A DNA stretch of 64,000 bases from Dyadobacter sp. Leaf189. GTDB taxonomy: Bacteria; Bacteroidota; Bacteroidia; Cytophagales; Spirosomataceae. Below are positions 36,310 through 47,093 of this stretch, in pieces; within the stretch, counting starts at the first letter, position 1, and every line of letters starts with the position of its first letter. The position numbers and the translations under genes were made by a program. The stretch is taken from assembly GCF_001424405.1 (NCBI RefSeq), contig NZ_LMPS01000004.1, positions 1,312 to 65,311 on the forward strand, written 5' to 3'. Under the pieces are notes generated by a model, which was given only the letters and a program-made list of their open reading frames with translations, ran no database searches and was not told where the DNA came from.

Positions 36310-37998
36310 TTATTTGGAAGCCTTTTCAAACATAGGATCATTCCCACTGTATTTCAGGTATTTAAATGACGCAGCGCTGGTGGTTTTCTCTCCCGAAGAA
36401 GTCGCATACATACCGAACAAACAACCGATAAAACCGCCCGCTTCTTTGGTACTCAGGAACTTCGCGTCGAGCTTGTCTTTGAGCAGCTGCCAGGATTTGC
36501 CTTTGGAGAAATAAAAACTATAAGTCCCGCCCTCTGCCACAATGCGCAACTTCACAGGCGCAGCTCCATTCGTTAGCGGCATTTGTGTGAGCAGTTCCAT
36601 TCCCTTGTCTTTCGGGTTGCTTTTATACAGCTGGATCACAGGTTTGTTTTGGTCCACCGATTTGCTGATCAGGTAAAAATGGCGCTCATCCTGGAAAATC
36701 GTCAGGCCCGCTTTTTCCTTTTCCGATTTGGCAGAGAAATTAAGTTCCGTTTCCGTAGTGCAGTACAAATGCTGCTGGCGCTTGCCGATGAAAGAGGGAT
36801 TGCCCATTTCCATGATCGTTTCCGGCTTCAATTTCAGTGTCAGGCCGCTTTTCGCAGATAATGAAAACGAGCTGCTGTCAATCGTCCGCATAAAGAGCAA
36901 TGCGGGATCAAGTGATTTTTCAAACGTGAGCGTGTAACTGAAATTCCCAGCTTGCGGACGTGCGCCGGGCTGCTTCACCTCGGGGAATGCAGCTTTGTAC
37001 TGGTATTGGATCTCTTTGGTATCGGGATTGATAATGGGCCACTCGTCTTTCCAGGTCACAGGCGCGATGAATGTTTCTCGGCCGGTATTGTAATAGTCTC
37101 CTTCATAAGGCCTTACCGCCAGGAAGATCGCGTACGTTTTCCCATCCGGCCCGTCCACAAACTGCGCGTGACCTGCCGAAGTCACCGGGTCTTTGCGATC
37201 CTCCGGCAATCCCCTTTGGGTTAAAATCGGGTTGTTTTCGTAAGGAACATAAGGTCCCCAGACGGATTTACTGCGAAAAACCACTTCCGTATGGTTCACA
37301 GAAGTACCGCCCTCGGCTGCATAAAGATAATACCAGCCAAACCGCTTCATAATATGCGGCGCCTCGATCCAGACAGGCTTCTGACTCAGATCCACTCCCC
37401 CATTCACCAGCTGCTTCTCCTCTCCGATCACCTTCAATGTAACCGGGTCAATTTCATAAATCCGGATCGTGCGGTGACCGGAATACAACGGTTTATGGTC
37501 CGGCGCGTCGCTGTTGTAAATGATATAGGCTTTGTTATCCTCGTCAAAAAACAGAGAAGGATCAATCCCGCGAACCTGCGGAATGCGTACGGGATTGCTC
37601 CATGGACCAGCTGGATTTTTGGCAGTCACGACAAAATTACCGTCGTGATCAATGTCGGTGCAGGTCACGTAAAAGGTACCATTGTGGTAACTGATAGCAG
37701 GTGCAAAAAGTCCGCGGGTGAGCTGTTCGCCCATAAAATCCATTTGCGACGGCCGGTCAATCACATTCCCGATCTGCTTCCAGTTTTTAAGGTCTTGGCT
37801 ATGAAAAACCGGAATGCCGGGAAAGTAGGAGAATGTCGAATTGACCAGGTAATAATCCTTTCCCACCTGCACTACGCTGGGATCAGGATAGAAGCCCGTC
37901 AGTATCGGATTGACCAATGTAATCGACTGCGCCGAAGCCTGATAGCCTGCCACAAGGCACAACAAGGCGAAAACAGTCCTGAGAAAAAGCCTGTACAT
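36310..37998 (-). CDS. GH43 beta-xylosidase/arabinofuranosidase with C-terminal sandwich
   Basis: 562 residues with a signal peptide. The five-bladed propeller has the three GH43 carboxylates: Asp39 (FYPDPSVV), Asp146 (GIDPSLFF) and Glu212 (VWIEAPHI). A beta-sandwich domain (about 345-545) follows, as in the larger GH43 xylosidases, where it closes the active site. It removes xylose or arabinose from the ends or branches of xylo-oligosaccharides. The specificity between these two is not decided by the sequence. Confidence 0.92.
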   Translation of the reverse strand: MYRLFLRTVFALLCLVAGYQASAQSITLVNPILTGFYPDPSVVQVGKDYYLVNSTFSYFPGIPVFHSQDLKNWKQIGNVIDRPSQMDFMGEQLTRGLFAPAISYHNGTFYVTCTDIDHDGNFVVTAKNPAGPWSNPVRIPQVRGIDPSLFFDEDNKAYIIYNSDAPDHKPLYSGHRTIRIYEIDPVTLKVIGEEKQLVNGGVDLSQKPVWIEAPHIMKRFGWYYLYAAEGGTSVNHTEVVFRSKSVWGPYVPYENNPILTQRGLPEDRKDPVTSAGHAQFVDGPDGKTYAIFLAVRPYEGDYYNTGRETFIAPVTWKDEWPIINPDTKEIQYQYKAAFPEVKQPGARPQAGNFSYTLTFEKSLDPALLFMRTIDSSSFSLSAKSGLTLKLKPETIMEMGNPSFIGKRQQHLYCTTETELNFSAKSEKEKAGLTIFQDERHFYLISKSVDQNKPVIQLYKSNPKDKGMELLTQMPLTNGAAPVKLRIVAEGGTYSFYFSKGKSWQLLKDKLDAKFLSTKEAGGFIGCLFGMYATSSGEKTTSAASFKYLKYSGNDPMFEKASK

Positions 37999-38025
37999 AT
38001 TATAGTAATAACAGTTTGAAAAAAT

Positions 38026-40476
38026 CTATTGGGCTGAGAATGCGTACACTTTACCTGCCTGTGTGGGCAGATCGTACAGCAGCGTTTCTTTTAGTGTGAT
38101 TGGTTCTTTACTTGCCTTCGGTGACACAACCGGAGTCGCGATCTGGTCAGTCTGATAGAATGCATTGGTATTTTCGCCGCTCGCATTTTTCAATGTGCCG
38201 CCCGCCAGTTTCAATGCATTCGGCACGCGCAGTCGCAGGTTACCGCCCAGTTTCGAGCGGATTTCCAACTTTGTCAGCTTTGCGCCGCTCCATTGCATAT
38301 TGACAATCTCAAAACCGCCGCGTGCGAGCAAGCCTGTGATGCTGCCATCTTTCCATACATCGGGCAATGCTGGCAGCAAATGCACCGCGCCGTCTGCACT
38401 TTGCATCAGCATTTCGGTAATGCCTGAGGTACAGCCAAAATTTCCATCGATCTGAAAAGGCGGGTGCGCATCGAATAGGTTGTTATAAGTGCCGCCTCCG
38501 CGATTGCTCGGCGGACTTAATTGATCCTGGATCAGTTTGTAAGCATGATTTCCATCCTGCAACCGCGCCCACCAGTTCACTTTCCAGCCCATACTCCAAC
38601 CCGTGGACACGTCGCCGCGGTGATTTAAAGTGGTCCGTGCTGCCGAGAAAAGTTCAGGGTTGCGGTAAGCCGAGATCTGCGAAGCCGGGAATAATCCGTA
38701 CAAATGCGACACGTGACGGTGATCATCTTTGGGATCATCCACATCGTCGAGCCACTCCTGCAATTGCCCGTACTGGCCCACATGCATCGGTGGCAGCTGG
38801 CTGCGTTTTTGGCGGAGGGTATCAACAAATGCCGCATCTTTTTTCAATATCTCCGCCGCCCGGATCGCCGAAGTAAACACGTCGAATGCGATCTGGTTAT
38901 CCATCGTAGTACCCGCGTCGAGAGAAGAACCTTCATGCGCGGCAGGCGCATTTTCGGGCGAGCTGCCCGGATTGGTCACCAGCCAGTGGTATTTGGGATG
39001 TTCAATCAGGTAATCGGTGTAAAACATGGCCGAACCTTTCAGGATCGGGTAAATTTTGGCGAGGAAATTTTTGTCGCCTGTGTACAGGTAATGCTCCCAT
39101 AAATGCTGGCTCGTCCAGCCGCCGCCCGCGATCCACATGCCCCAGAAAGCGCCGTCGATTGCGCCGGTTGCGCGCCAGATATCCGTATTGTGGTGCGCCA
39201 TCCAGCCCCGCGCGCCGTACATCACCCTGGCAGTTTCCCGCCCGGTTTTCGAAAGTTCGCTTACCATTCTCAGAAAAGGCTCGTGCAGCTCCGACAAGTT
39301 TGTCTTCTCCGCCGGCCAGTAATTCATCTGCGCATTGATATTGATCGTGTACTTGCTATCCCAGGGCGGCATCATCTTATTGTTCCAGATTCCCTGCAAA
39401 TTGGCAGGCTGCCCGCCCGGTTGCGAGCTGGAAATCAGCAGGTAACGCCCGTATTGGTAGTACAAAGTGACAAGCGCGGGATCATTCGCAGTCTTAAAGT
39501 TTTTCAGGCGCTCATCGATCGGCATCTTCGCAGCTTCACTGTTGCCCAAATCAAGCTTCACCCGATTAAAATACTTCTGATAAGCAGCTACATGCGGCTT
39601 CAAAAGTGTGTCCCAGGATTTGGAATAAGCCTTTTTCAAATACCCATCAGCCCGCGCATTTTCATCCCCGGACACTTCGTGGTAATTCGTAAAATTCGTA
39701 GCAAGAGAAATATAAATGGTCGCCGCATTCGCATCTCTGACCAAAAGCGAAGTATCATTCGCAGCTACACTACCGCCTTCATTTTTAATGCGGGTAAACG
39801 TTTTGAACCTGACTACCCCCGTGACCCCCTCGTGATCCGCCGCCCGACCCGCCAGTGTCAATTCCTTTGCAGGCGTAACCTTAATTTCGGGCTGCTTGTG
39901 CAGGGTAGAATAGGAAGCTGAAAAATTCAGTTTTCCAGGCTTATCGGCAGTCAATCGCACAACGAGCACCTGATCGGGAAATGAGGCCAGCACTTCGCGG
40001 GTGAATGAGACGCCGTCCACTTTATAGGTCGTTTTGGCCACAGCCCGCTCAATATCCAGCTCGCGGTAATAGTCCTGGTATTCATCCTGACCAGCGAAAT
40101 GCAAGCGCAGCTCGCCCGCAGGCTGGAACATTTGCCCGTGCGACTTTTTAGTGATAATCGCCTGATTAGCCAGCTTTTCAGCCTCCTTTTGTTTTCCATC
40201 AAAAATCAGCTTCCTAATCTCCGGCAATGCAGCCAGCGCCGCCGGGTTATCGTTCCGGTTTGGCCCACCCGACCATAATGTACCTTCATTGAGCTGGATC
40301 CTTTCTTCCGCCACATTGCCGTACACCATTCCCCCCAGCCGACCATTGCCCACCGGCAATGCATTTTCCCAGGTTTTGCCGGAAGGTGTGTTGTACCAAA
40401 GTTTTAAAGACTTATCCTGAGAAAAAGCAGGACAAGCAATGATCAGCAAAAAGATAAAAAAGGCACTCAACTTCAT
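38026..40476 (-). CDS. GH95 alpha-L-fucosidase/galactosidase
   Basis: 816 residues from the ATG at 40476, chosen because it begins directly with the signal peptide [15 protein letters not shown]; an upstream in-frame start adds a basic, non-signal extension. GH95 marks are [32 protein letters not shown], the barrel segment [12 protein letters not shown] and [17 protein letters not shown] near the end. Family members remove alpha-1,2-fucose or alpha-L-galactose. In a xylan locus the latter fits complex glucuronoarabinoxylans with L-galactose side chains, as reported for a Bacteroides ovatus xylan locus. That choice is inference. Confidence 0.92.
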   Translation of the reverse strand: MKLSAFFIFLLIIACPAFSQDKSLKLWYNTPSGKTWENALPVGNGRLGGMVYGNVAEERIQLNEGTLWSGGPNRNDNPAALAALPEIRKLIFDGKQKEAEKLANQAIITKKSHGQMFQPAGELRLHFAGQDEYQDYYRELDIERAVAKTTYKVDGVSFTREVLASFPDQVLVVRLTADKPGKLNFSASYSTLHKQPEIKVTPAKELTLAGRAADHEGVTGVVRFKTFTRIKNEGGSVAANDTSLLVRDANAATIYISLATNFTNYHEVSGDENARADGYLKKAYSKSWDTLLKPHVAAYQKYFNRVKLDLGNSEAAKMPIDERLKNFKTANDPALVTLYYQYGRYLLISSSQPGGQPANLQGIWNNKMMPPWDSKYTININAQMNYWPAEKTNLSELHEPFLRMVSELSKTGRETARVMYGARGWMAHHNTDIWRATGAIDGAFWGMWIAGGGWTSQHLWEHYLYTGDKNFLAKIYPILKGSAMFYTDYLIEHPKYHWLVTNPGSSPENAPAAHEGSSLDAGTTMDNQIAFDVFTSAIRAAEILKKDAAFVDTLRQKRSQLPPMHVGQYGQLQEWLDDVDDPKDDHRHVSHLYGLFPASQISAYRNPELFSAARTTLNHRGDVSTGWSMGWKVNWWARLQDGNHAYKLIQDQLSPPSNRGGGTYNNLFDAHPPFQIDGNFGCTSGITEMLMQSADGAVHLLPALPDVWKDGSITGLLARGGFEIVNMQWSGAKLTKLEIRSKLGGNLRLRVPNALKLAGGTLKNASGENTNAFYQTDQIATPVVSPKASKEPITLKETLLYDLPTQAGKVYAFSAQ

Positions 40477-40486
40477 AAAACGAAAA

Positions 40487-41575
40487 TCAGATTTTAACAC
40501 TCTTACCCGAAGCAACCGACTTGTAAATCGCCTCTACCACGCGGATATCGCGCAATCCTTCCTCACCCGGCGCGATCAGGTCGGTATTGTTCATTATCGC
40601 CATACAATCCTCGTCCATTTGCTTCGCCTGCTGACTTTTGATCGGGAAATTGATGATGGTACCATCTGACATACTGCCTTTGTTTCCGTTATAACCCGAC
40701 TGAGGTTCCAGTTTCAGCCAGCCTTTTTCGTAATTGACCTGCAGATAATTCATATTGATGCCAAAGCTCGTCTGGCAGGAAGCCCGCGCACCGCTCGGGA
40801 AATCGAGCATAAACATCATCGTCTCTTCCACTTCCTTATAGATCTCCGGCCGCGTGGTGGAAGCCTGTGCAATTACGCTGATCGGCTCCTCGCCCGTTGC
40901 TAGTCTCGCGCCCTGCAATGCATACACGCCCATATCCCCCATTACGCCGCCACCCAGTGCCTTTTTCTGCTTCCAGTGATCGGTACGCGCGTCAAAATAA
41001 CCCGCAGCGCTGTTCACCATTTTCACTTTACCGAACTTCTGGTCTTTGGCCACTTTCATGTAAGCCTGGATATTAGGGTCGTGCTGACAGCGGTAGCCGA
41101 TCGCCAGCTTCACTTTGTTGGCTTTACAGGCAGCGATCATCGCCTCGCAATCTGCCACTGAAGGTGCCATTGGTTTTTCGCAAAACACGTGTTTCCCTGC
41201 TTTGGCGGCCCGCACCACAAACTCGCGGTGCATGGAAGGCGGCAGTACCACGTATACAATATCGATATCCGGATTGTCGGCAATCTTGTCGAAGTTCTGG
41301 TAGTTGTAAATGTTCTTTTCGGGAATGTTGTACTTGGTTTTCCAGGTTTCCGCTTTCGCAGGTGTTCCTGTGACTATCCCGGCGAGGTAGCATTTCTCCG
41401 TCATTTGCAGCGCAGGCGCCAGCAGGTCGGTGCTGTAATAGCCCAGCCCCACGAGTGCAATGCCGAGTTTATCTTTTTTTGGATTGGTAGAAGCAAAAAG
41501 CGGGTTTCCGGAAAAAAGGGTAGCCGCTCCGGCTAGTGACAATGTGGAGAGAAATTCACGTCTTTCAATTTGCAT
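40487..41575 (-). CDS. Gfo/Idh/MocA-family oxidoreductase (Tat-exported)
   Basis: 362 residues. A twin-arginine signal ([18 protein letters not shown]) suggests export with bound NAD(P). A Rossmann domain follows ([15 protein letters not shown]), with the family [12 protein letters not shown] (Lys-Pro) motif and a C-terminal alpha/beta domain. These enzymes oxidise or reduce sugars; exported Bacteroidota members include ones acting on glycosides. It is 10 bp upstream of the GH95 gene and so belongs to the xylan enzyme operon. Confidence 0.9.
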   Translation of the reverse strand: MQIERREFLSTLSLAGAATLFSGNPLFASTNPKKDKLGIALVGLGYYSTDLLAPALQMTEKCYLAGIVTGTPAKAETWKTKYNIPEKNIYNYQNFDKIADNPDIDIVYVVLPPSMHREFVVRAAKAGKHVFCEKPMAPSVADCEAMIAACKANKVKLAIGYRCQHDPNIQAYMKVAKDQKFGKVKMVNSAAGYFDARTDHWKQKKALGGGVMGDMGVYALQGARLATGEEPISVIAQASTTRPEIYKEVEETMMFMLDFPSGARASCQTSFGINMNYLQVNYEKGWLKLEPQSGYNGNKGSMSDGTIINFPIKSQQAKQMDEDCMAIMNNTDLIAPGEEGLRDIRVVEAIYKSVASGKSVKI

Positions 41576-41591
41576 AGCAGATGGTGAGTTA

Positions 41592-42671
41592 TTAAGGTTC
41601 TATGGTTTGGATCGATCCATTTTTATCACGAAGCAGTTCCCGGACTTTGATATTCCGCAAATGCGTTTTGCCCGATAATGCAGCGTCATGATAGAAAATA
41701 TACCATTTATCTTTGAATTCAATGATAGAATGGTGCGTAGTCCAACCTTCTACTGGTTTCATGATCACACCTTTGTAAATAAATGGTCCGTAAGGCGTGC
41801 TGCCTTCGGCATAGCACAGCAAATGCGTGTCGCCCGTGGAGTATGAAAAATAGTATTTACCATTGAACTTGTGCATCCACGCGCCCTCAAAAAAGCGCCG
41901 GTTGTTGTCGCCCGCCAGCAGCGGCTTTCCCTCTTCATCCAGGATCTGCACATCACGCAGCGGCTCTTCAAACGTGAGCATATCCTTGCTCATTTTCGCC
42001 ACCTTGGCACTTAACGCAGGCTCATTCTCGTGCCCTTTGCCCAGATCAGTCGACAAACTCTTATCATATTTTCCAGTGTGCCAGCGTTGCAGCTGTCCAC
42101 CCCAGATCCCGCCGAGGTACATATAGGAAGTGCCGTCGGTATCAGTAAAAAGCGCGGGATCAATGCTGTAACTGCCGGGAATCGGCTCTGGTTGTGCTTT
42201 GAACGGACCGGTAGGCGACTTGCTCGTTGCTACGCCGATCTTGAAAACATCCAGTTTGTCTTTGGCAGGAAAATACAGGTAGTAAGTCCCGTTTTTAAAT
42301 GCAGCATCCGGCGCCCACAGCTGGCGGCCTGCCCAGGGAATATCCTTTACATCGAGTGCTACGCCGTGATCCGTTACTTTTCCTGTCGGACTGTCCATAG
42401 AATAAACGTGGTAATCGCGCATGTTGAAATGCCCGCCTTCATCATCCTGCGGCACATTCGCCTCAATGTCGTGAGAGGGATAGATGTAGATCTTTCCATT
42501 GAAAACATGTGCGGAAGGATCGGCCGTGTAGAGGTCTGTTACCAGCGGCTTGATCGCGGCAGCTTTTTGCGCGTCTGCGGGGTTCAGATACGCGCCGGAA
42601 AGCAGCAAACCGAGCGTCAGAGATTTCTTAAATACTTTATTTGTCAAAATGACAATATATTTTTCAGCCAT
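41592..42671 (-). CDS. GH43 glycosidase (single propeller)
   Basis: 359 residues with a signal peptide (N-terminal region about 1-35). GH43 carboxylates are Asp51 (TADPSAHV), Asp171 (SIDPALFTD) and Glu262 (FFEGAWMHK). It has only the propeller and no added sandwich. This is consistent with an exo-acting xylosidase or arabinofuranosidase on short oligosaccharides. It is the first gene of the minus-strand enzyme run and diverges from the sensor-regulator gene. Confidence 0.92.
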   Translation of the reverse strand: MAEKYIVILTNKVFKKSLTLGLLLSGAYLNPADAQKAAAIKPLVTDLYTADPSAHVFNGKIYIYPSHDIEANVPQDDEGGHFNMRDYHVYSMDSPTGKVTDHGVALDVKDIPWAGRQLWAPDAAFKNGTYYLYFPAKDKLDVFKIGVATSKSPTGPFKAQPEPIPGSYSIDPALFTDTDGTSYMYLGGIWGGQLQRWHTGKYDKSLSTDLGKGHENEPALSAKVAKMSKDMLTFEEPLRDVQILDEEGKPLLAGDNNRRFFEGAWMHKFNGKYYFSYSTGDTHLLCYAEGSTPYGPFIYKGVIMKPVEGWTTHHSIIEFKDKWYIFYHDAALSGKTHLRNIKVRELLRDKNGSIQTIEP

Positions 42672-42738
42672 AGTACTTCTATTATCAGGATTAAAAACCC
42701 ATCATTTTTCCGATATTATTTTTTAATTTATCAATGAG

Positions 42739-42778
42739 CAAATGTAGGTTTTCGTTGCTTTATTGTTGAATACATTTG
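42739..42778. promoter_or_regulatory. Divergent promoters of PUL 2
   Basis: CAAATGTA (42739-42746; TACATTTG on the minus strand) and TACATTTG (42771-42778) are -7-like boxes facing outwards to the GH43 gene and the sensor gene. They also form an 8-bp inverted repeat with a 24-bp spacer. Neither has a clear TTG at the expected distance, as expected for activator-dependent promoters. Confidence 0.5.
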
Positions 42779-42792
42779 TTGAAAGTAATGTC

Positions 42793-42804
42793 ACAAATGT
42801 TCAA
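42793..42804. promoter_or_regulatory. Motif shared with the susC upstream region
   Basis: ACAAATGTTCAA occurs here, before the sensor gene, and again at 46971-46982 before susC. Here it is also framed by GTAATG (42785-42790) and CATTAC (42812-42817). Candidate binding site of the hybrid regulator. Confidence 0.4.
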
Positions 42805-42849
42805 AAAAGGTCATTACGCCTTGATTTAGGCCATAAAATATACAGTGCC

Positions 42850-45800
42850 ATGTCAAAATTTTACGCTTATATCCTCATTTCTGTCACTGCCTTCCTGCTT
42901 TCATTGGTACAGGTAAATGCAATTGATCCGCAGCTCAATTTCACTGCGCTCACTTCTGCGGATGGTTTGTCCTCCAATACCGTACACGCCATTTTGAAAG
43001 ACCGCCACGGGCTGCTCTGGTTTGGTACCGACGACGGGCTGAACAAGTACGACGGAACAGAATTCACTGTTTACCGCAACGAAAGCACGAATCCGGCCAG
43101 CATTGCTTCCAATGATATTACCTCGCTGCACGAAGACCGCGCCGGACGTATTTGGGTCGGCACGATCCAGGGTGCACTGAACTTGTATGACCGTAAAAAA
43201 GATGCTTTCAAACGCGTTTGTGTCAACGAAAGTGTCTCTGCTATCACGAGCGATCCAACCGGCAAATTGTGGGTAGGTACCATTGAAGGGCTGGTGTGGG
43301 TGGATCCGGTTACATTTAAACTGACGCGGATGAGCCAGCGCGCAAACGCGCCTGTCGAGATCAGAAATCAGTTGATTTTGAGCTTTTACGAAGATAAGGC
43401 GGGACAAATGTGGATTGGTACCCTGAATGGTTTATTCATTTATTATCCCAAAACAGACCAGTTCCGGAAAGTCACCTATGCGCCAGGCAGCCACAGCCAG
43501 GTTAAGACGATCCGGGGTGACCAGTTCGGGAATATCTGGGTGGGTACATTCAATGGTTTGTACAAACTGACCGCAGCGGGTAACCTGCTTCAAACATTCA
43601 GATACCAGGCGGATAACGAGCAGACAATCAGCAGCAATATGATTTACGCCGTGGTGGCCGAAGGTCCGCAGACACTGCTGATCTGTACCGATGGCGGACT
43701 GAATGTGATGAACATTGAAAGCGGAAAAATCACCCGGTACGCGCCTGATGCGCGCAATCCTTACAGCCTCACTAACAAATCGGTACGAAGTATTCTCATT
43801 GATGGCCGGGGCATTTTCTGGCTGGGTACTTACAAAGGTGGCGTCAATAAATTTGATAAAAACCTGACAATTTTCGGACTGAAAAAGTCTGATACCTATG
43901 ATCCCTACGGATTGAGCGCGCCTTTTGTGACTTCCTTTGCAGAGAACACCAATGGCGATTTGTTTGTCGGTACCGATGGCGGCGGATTGAATCTTTATCA
44001 TCGGAAAACGAACCTGTTCACAAAAGTCCCGCTGTCGCCTAAAAGCAAGCTGGCTACGTCGGACCTGGCGGTACTTTCGCTTAAAATGACGGGAGAAAAT
44101 TTATGGATCGGCACTTTCCAGGACGGGCTTTTCCAGCTGGACGTCGCCACGGGAAAGTACCAACAGTTTACACAAACAGCCAGCAAATTATCGCTGGGCA
44201 ACAATGATATCTTTTGCCTCGCTACTGACCGCAATGGAAAGCTCTGGATCGGGACAAATGGCGGCGGAGTAAATGAATTTGACCCGCAGACCGGAGAATT
44301 TGTCAGGCATTTTGATGAGAATATAGCGGTGACCAGGCGAGTTATTCCGCTAAACGGATACATCCGGGATATTTTGGAAGATAAAAACGGCAAGCTGTGG
44401 ATTGGCTCTCACGGCACGGGACTGGTCATTTACGATCCTGAACAACGCAAGTCCATTCATTTTGACAAACTCAACAGCGCATTGCCAGGGAATAATGTGC
44501 TGTCGATTTTTGAAGACAGCAAAGGGAATATCTGGGTTGGTACAGGCGGCGAAGGTTTGGCAAAATACAATCCAGGCAACCGGAGCTTCTCGGTTTTCGG
44601 TCAAAAAGAAGGACTGATCAGCGGTGTGATCAACAAGATCCTGGAAGATGCGCAGGGGCGGATCTGGGTGAGTACGAACCACGGGCTGAGCTACCTGGAC
44701 ATGGCGACGAAACGGTTTGTTAACTATACACAACACAATGGTTTGCAGGATAATACATTCGTCCTGGGCGCCGGGATCCGGACGCGCGACAATTTGTTAT
44801 ACTTCGGCGGGATACGCGGCCTTAATTACCTGGATACCCGTTTGCTCCGGCAAAACAACAACCCCATTCCCGTGGTTTTGAAAGTGCTGCGGGTCGGCAA
44901 TAAATCCATTACACCTGCTGATTCCAATATTCTTACCGAACACATTTCAGTAGCCAAATCCATTCATCTGGACTACAAACAAAATTTTACCCTCACCTAC
45001 GCCGCGCTGAATTATTCCGACGCTTCGCAAACCATGTACCGCTACCGGCTGAATGGGTTCGACGACGAGTGGCACTACGCAGGTCATGCCAAAACCGCGG
45101 GATACACCAATCTGAATCCGGGCACCTACCAGTTTGAAGTGCAGGCCAAGAACCAGAATGGCGCTTGGAACACACCGGGTACATCAGTGCAAATCGTGGT
45201 GGAGCCGCCGTTTTACATGACCATTTACGCCTACTTTTTCTATGCATTTGCGCTGTTCGGTCTGGTGTTGTTCATGCGGCACCGCGGTATCCGGAAATTG
45301 GAAAAGAAATTCAGGCAGGAAGAATTGGAGACGGAAGCGAGACGAAAAAGGGAGCTGGATGAAATGAAGATCAAGTTCCTGACCAACCTGAGCCACGAAT
45401 TCAGGACACCGATCTCACTCATTCTTGCGCCGCTGGATCAATTGGTAAACCGTGGTTCGGACACCGGGAATATCCCACATTTACAGGGGATCAAACGCAA
45501 TGCAAAGCGGCTGCTCAACCTGGTCGACCAGCTGCTTGATTTCAAAAATCTGCAACAACACGAATCACAACTTGAAACCGCGCCGGGTGAGATCATTTCC
45601 TTTGTTTGCGAAACTGCGGAATCATTTCAGTATCTGTCGCAGGTGAAGGGAATTGACTTTGTGGTAGCGCGCGAGATTGAAAGTCTGCAAATGGATTTTG
45701 ACGCCAACAAGATCGAGCGCATTGTTCTCAATCTGCTGTCGAATGCATTTAAACACACTCCCCGCGGAGGTACCGTAACACTTTCCCTCTCGCAGCACGA

Positions 45801-46959
45801 AAGAGGCGGCTGGGATAAGTGGCTCTGCATCAGCATCAAAGATACCGGCGTAGGCATTCCGGGCGACAAGCTTGAAAAGATATTTGAACGATTTTATAAA
45901 AATGATTCATCCTCGGTACTGAACCAGGGCAGCGGGATTGGCCTGTCCATTGTCAGGGAATTTGTGCAAATGCATGGCGGGTTTATCAAAGTCGAGAGTA
46001 CACCCGGCCAGGGAAGCACATTCACGGTGGAGCTGCCCTGCAAAAACACGGTCATACCTGCAACAGGTGAGATCACTGCGCCTGCCATTACGAATGTAGA
46101 TCTGCCGGATAGTACAACTTCAATTATAGCTCCGGAGACGCCAAAAACCCTGCCGGACCAACCTGCCGACATTCTGATTATTGAAGACAATGATGAATTC
46201 AGGCATTATCTGAAAAGCAACCTGGAAGTGAATTACAAAATCATTGAGGCTGCAAATGGATTGGAAGGCTGGCAAAAAACGCTTGCACAGCATCCGCAGA
46301 TCATCATCAGCGACATTGCCATGCCCGAAATGGACGGGATTGAACTAAGCCGGAAGATTAAATCTGACAAACGTACCGCGCACATACCCGTGATCCTGCT
46401 CACCGCTTCTACCGGCGAAGAGCACGAACTGCGCGGGTTGAACTCGGGCGCCAGCGATTACCTGACCAAGCCTTTCAATTTTGATATATTGAATGCAAAG
46501 ATCAACAACCTGCTACTCCTCAACAGGCTTTTGAAAAGTACTTATTCCAAACAGATCGACATCTCCAAGCCGGAGCCTGAGATCATTTCGGGCACTGAAA
46601 AACTGATGAAAAACATCCTGGCTTACATTGACGAAAACCTGACCAACAGCGCTGAGCTCAGTGTGGAAAAAATGAGCAAACAGCTGGGCATGAGCCGCGG
46701 TACATTGTACAGCAAGCTCCTGGAAATGACGGGACAAACGCCCATTGAATTTATCAAAACCATCAAGCTTGAAAAGGCGGCATTGCTGGCCGAGAAGAGC
46801 GACCTGAACGTTTCGCAAATATCCTATGCAGCCGGATTTGCCTCACCCAACTATTTTACCAAGTCTTTCAAGCTCAAATTCGGTATGCTGCCCTCAGAAT
46901 ACATCCACGCAAAGCGAAAACCCCTACCTGCGACTTCTCCGGATTCAGCAATTTTGTGA
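42850..46959 (+). CDS. Hybrid two-component system sensor-regulator (HTCS)
   Basis: 1369 residues, joining a whole two-component system in one chain. After a signal/first membrane helix come about 14 periplasmic propeller repeats (LWFGTDDGLNKYD, IWVGTIQGALNLY and so on), a Y_Y_Y domain and a membrane helix. Next are a histidine kinase with phospho-His849 (LSHEFRTP) and an ATPase domain, a receiver with phospho-Asp1155 (ISDIAMPEMDG), and a C-terminal AraC helix-turn-helix. HTCS proteins bind oligosaccharides directly and activate the neighbouring PUL. The ATG at 42850 was chosen because a signal segment follows; the longer frame from a TTG at 42763 runs across the promoter region. Confidence 0.95.
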   Translation: MSKFYAYILISVTAFLLSLVQVNAIDPQLNFTALTSADGLSSNTVHAILKDRHGLLWFGTDDGLNKYDGTEFTVYRNESTNPASIASNDITSLHEDRAGRIWVGTIQGALNLYDRKKDAFKRVCVNESVSAITSDPTGKLWVGTIEGLVWVDPVTFKLTRMSQRANAPVEIRNQLILSFYEDKAGQMWIGTLNGLFIYYPKTDQFRKVTYAPGSHSQVKTIRGDQFGNIWVGTFNGLYKLTAAGNLLQTFRYQADNEQTISSNMIYAVVAEGPQTLLICTDGGLNVMNIESGKITRYAPDARNPYSLTNKSVRSILIDGRGIFWLGTYKGGVNKFDKNLTIFGLKKSDTYDPYGLSAPFVTSFAENTNGDLFVGTDGGGLNLYHRKTNLFTKVPLSPKSKLATSDLAVLSLKMTGENLWIGTFQDGLFQLDVATGKYQQFTQTASKLSLGNNDIFCLATDRNGKLWIGTNGGGVNEFDPQTGEFVRHFDENIAVTRRVIPLNGYIRDILEDKNGKLWIGSHGTGLVIYDPEQRKSIHFDKLNSALPGNNVLSIFEDSKGNIWVGTGGEGLAKYNPGNRSFSVFGQKEGLISGVINKILEDAQGRIWVSTNHGLSYLDMATKRFVNYTQHNGLQDNTFVLGAGIRTRDNLLYFGGIRGLNYLDTRLLRQNNNPIPVVLKVLRVGNKSITPADSNILTEHISVAKSIHLDYKQNFTLTYAALNYSDASQTMYRYRLNGFDDEWHYAGHAKTAGYTNLNPGTYQFEVQAKNQNGAWNTPGTSVQIVVEPPFYMTIYAYFFYAFALFGLVLFMRHRGIRKLEKKFRQEELETEARRKRELDEMKIKFLTNLSHEFRTPISLILAPLDQLVNRGSDTGNIPHLQGIKRNAKRLLNLVDQLLDFKNLQQHESQLETAPGEIISFVCETAESFQYLSQVKGIDFVVAREIESLQMDFDANKIERIVLNLLSNAFKHTPRGGTVTLSLSQHERGGWDKWLCISIKDTGVGIPGDKLEKIFERFYKNDSSSVLNQGSGIGLSIVREFVQMHGGFIKVESTPGQGSTFTVELPCKNTVIPATGEITAPAITNVDLPDSTTSIIAPETPKTLPDQPADILIIEDNDEFRHYLKSNLEVNYKIIEAANGLEGWQKTLAQHPQIIISDIAMPEMDGIELSRKIKSDKRTAHIPVILLTASTGEEHELRGLNSGASDYLTKPFNFDILNAKINNLLLLNRLLKSTYSKQIDISKPEPEIISGTEKLMKNILAYIDENLTNSAELSVEKMSKQLGMSRGTLYSKLLEMTGQTPIEFIKTIKLEKAALLAEKSDLNVSQISYAAGFASPNYFTKSFKLKFGMLPSEYIHAKRKPLPATSPDSAIL

Positions 46960-46970
46960 GAATTACTATA

Positions 46971-46982
46971 ACAAATGTTCAA
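46971..46982. promoter_or_regulatory. Motif shared with the sensor upstream region
   Basis: Second copy of ACAAATGTTCAA, about 50 bp before the susC promoter and 112 bp before the susC start codon. Candidate regulator site. Confidence 0.4.
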
Positions 46983-47019
46983 TTTGATCAACTTATAGTG
47001 ACATAGGTTAAGTGTGGGG

Positions 47020-47050
47020 TTGACATTTCATTGAATTCGTACAACCTTTG
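47020..47050 (+). promoter_or_regulatory. Promoter of susC (PUL 2)
   Basis: TTG (47020-47022), a 20-bp spacer, then AACCTTTG (47043-47050), one base off TAnnTTTG. Fits a weak core promoter needing an activator. Confidence 0.5.
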
Positions 47051-47093
47051 ACTAATACAAGTTTTTGTTCTTTTAGTCCATATCTGTTATCCT

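Noticed and set aside
42763-42849. Longer N-terminus for the HTCS from a TTG
   Set aside because: It covers the -7 box and the shared motif, and the signal segment starts only at the ATG at 42850.
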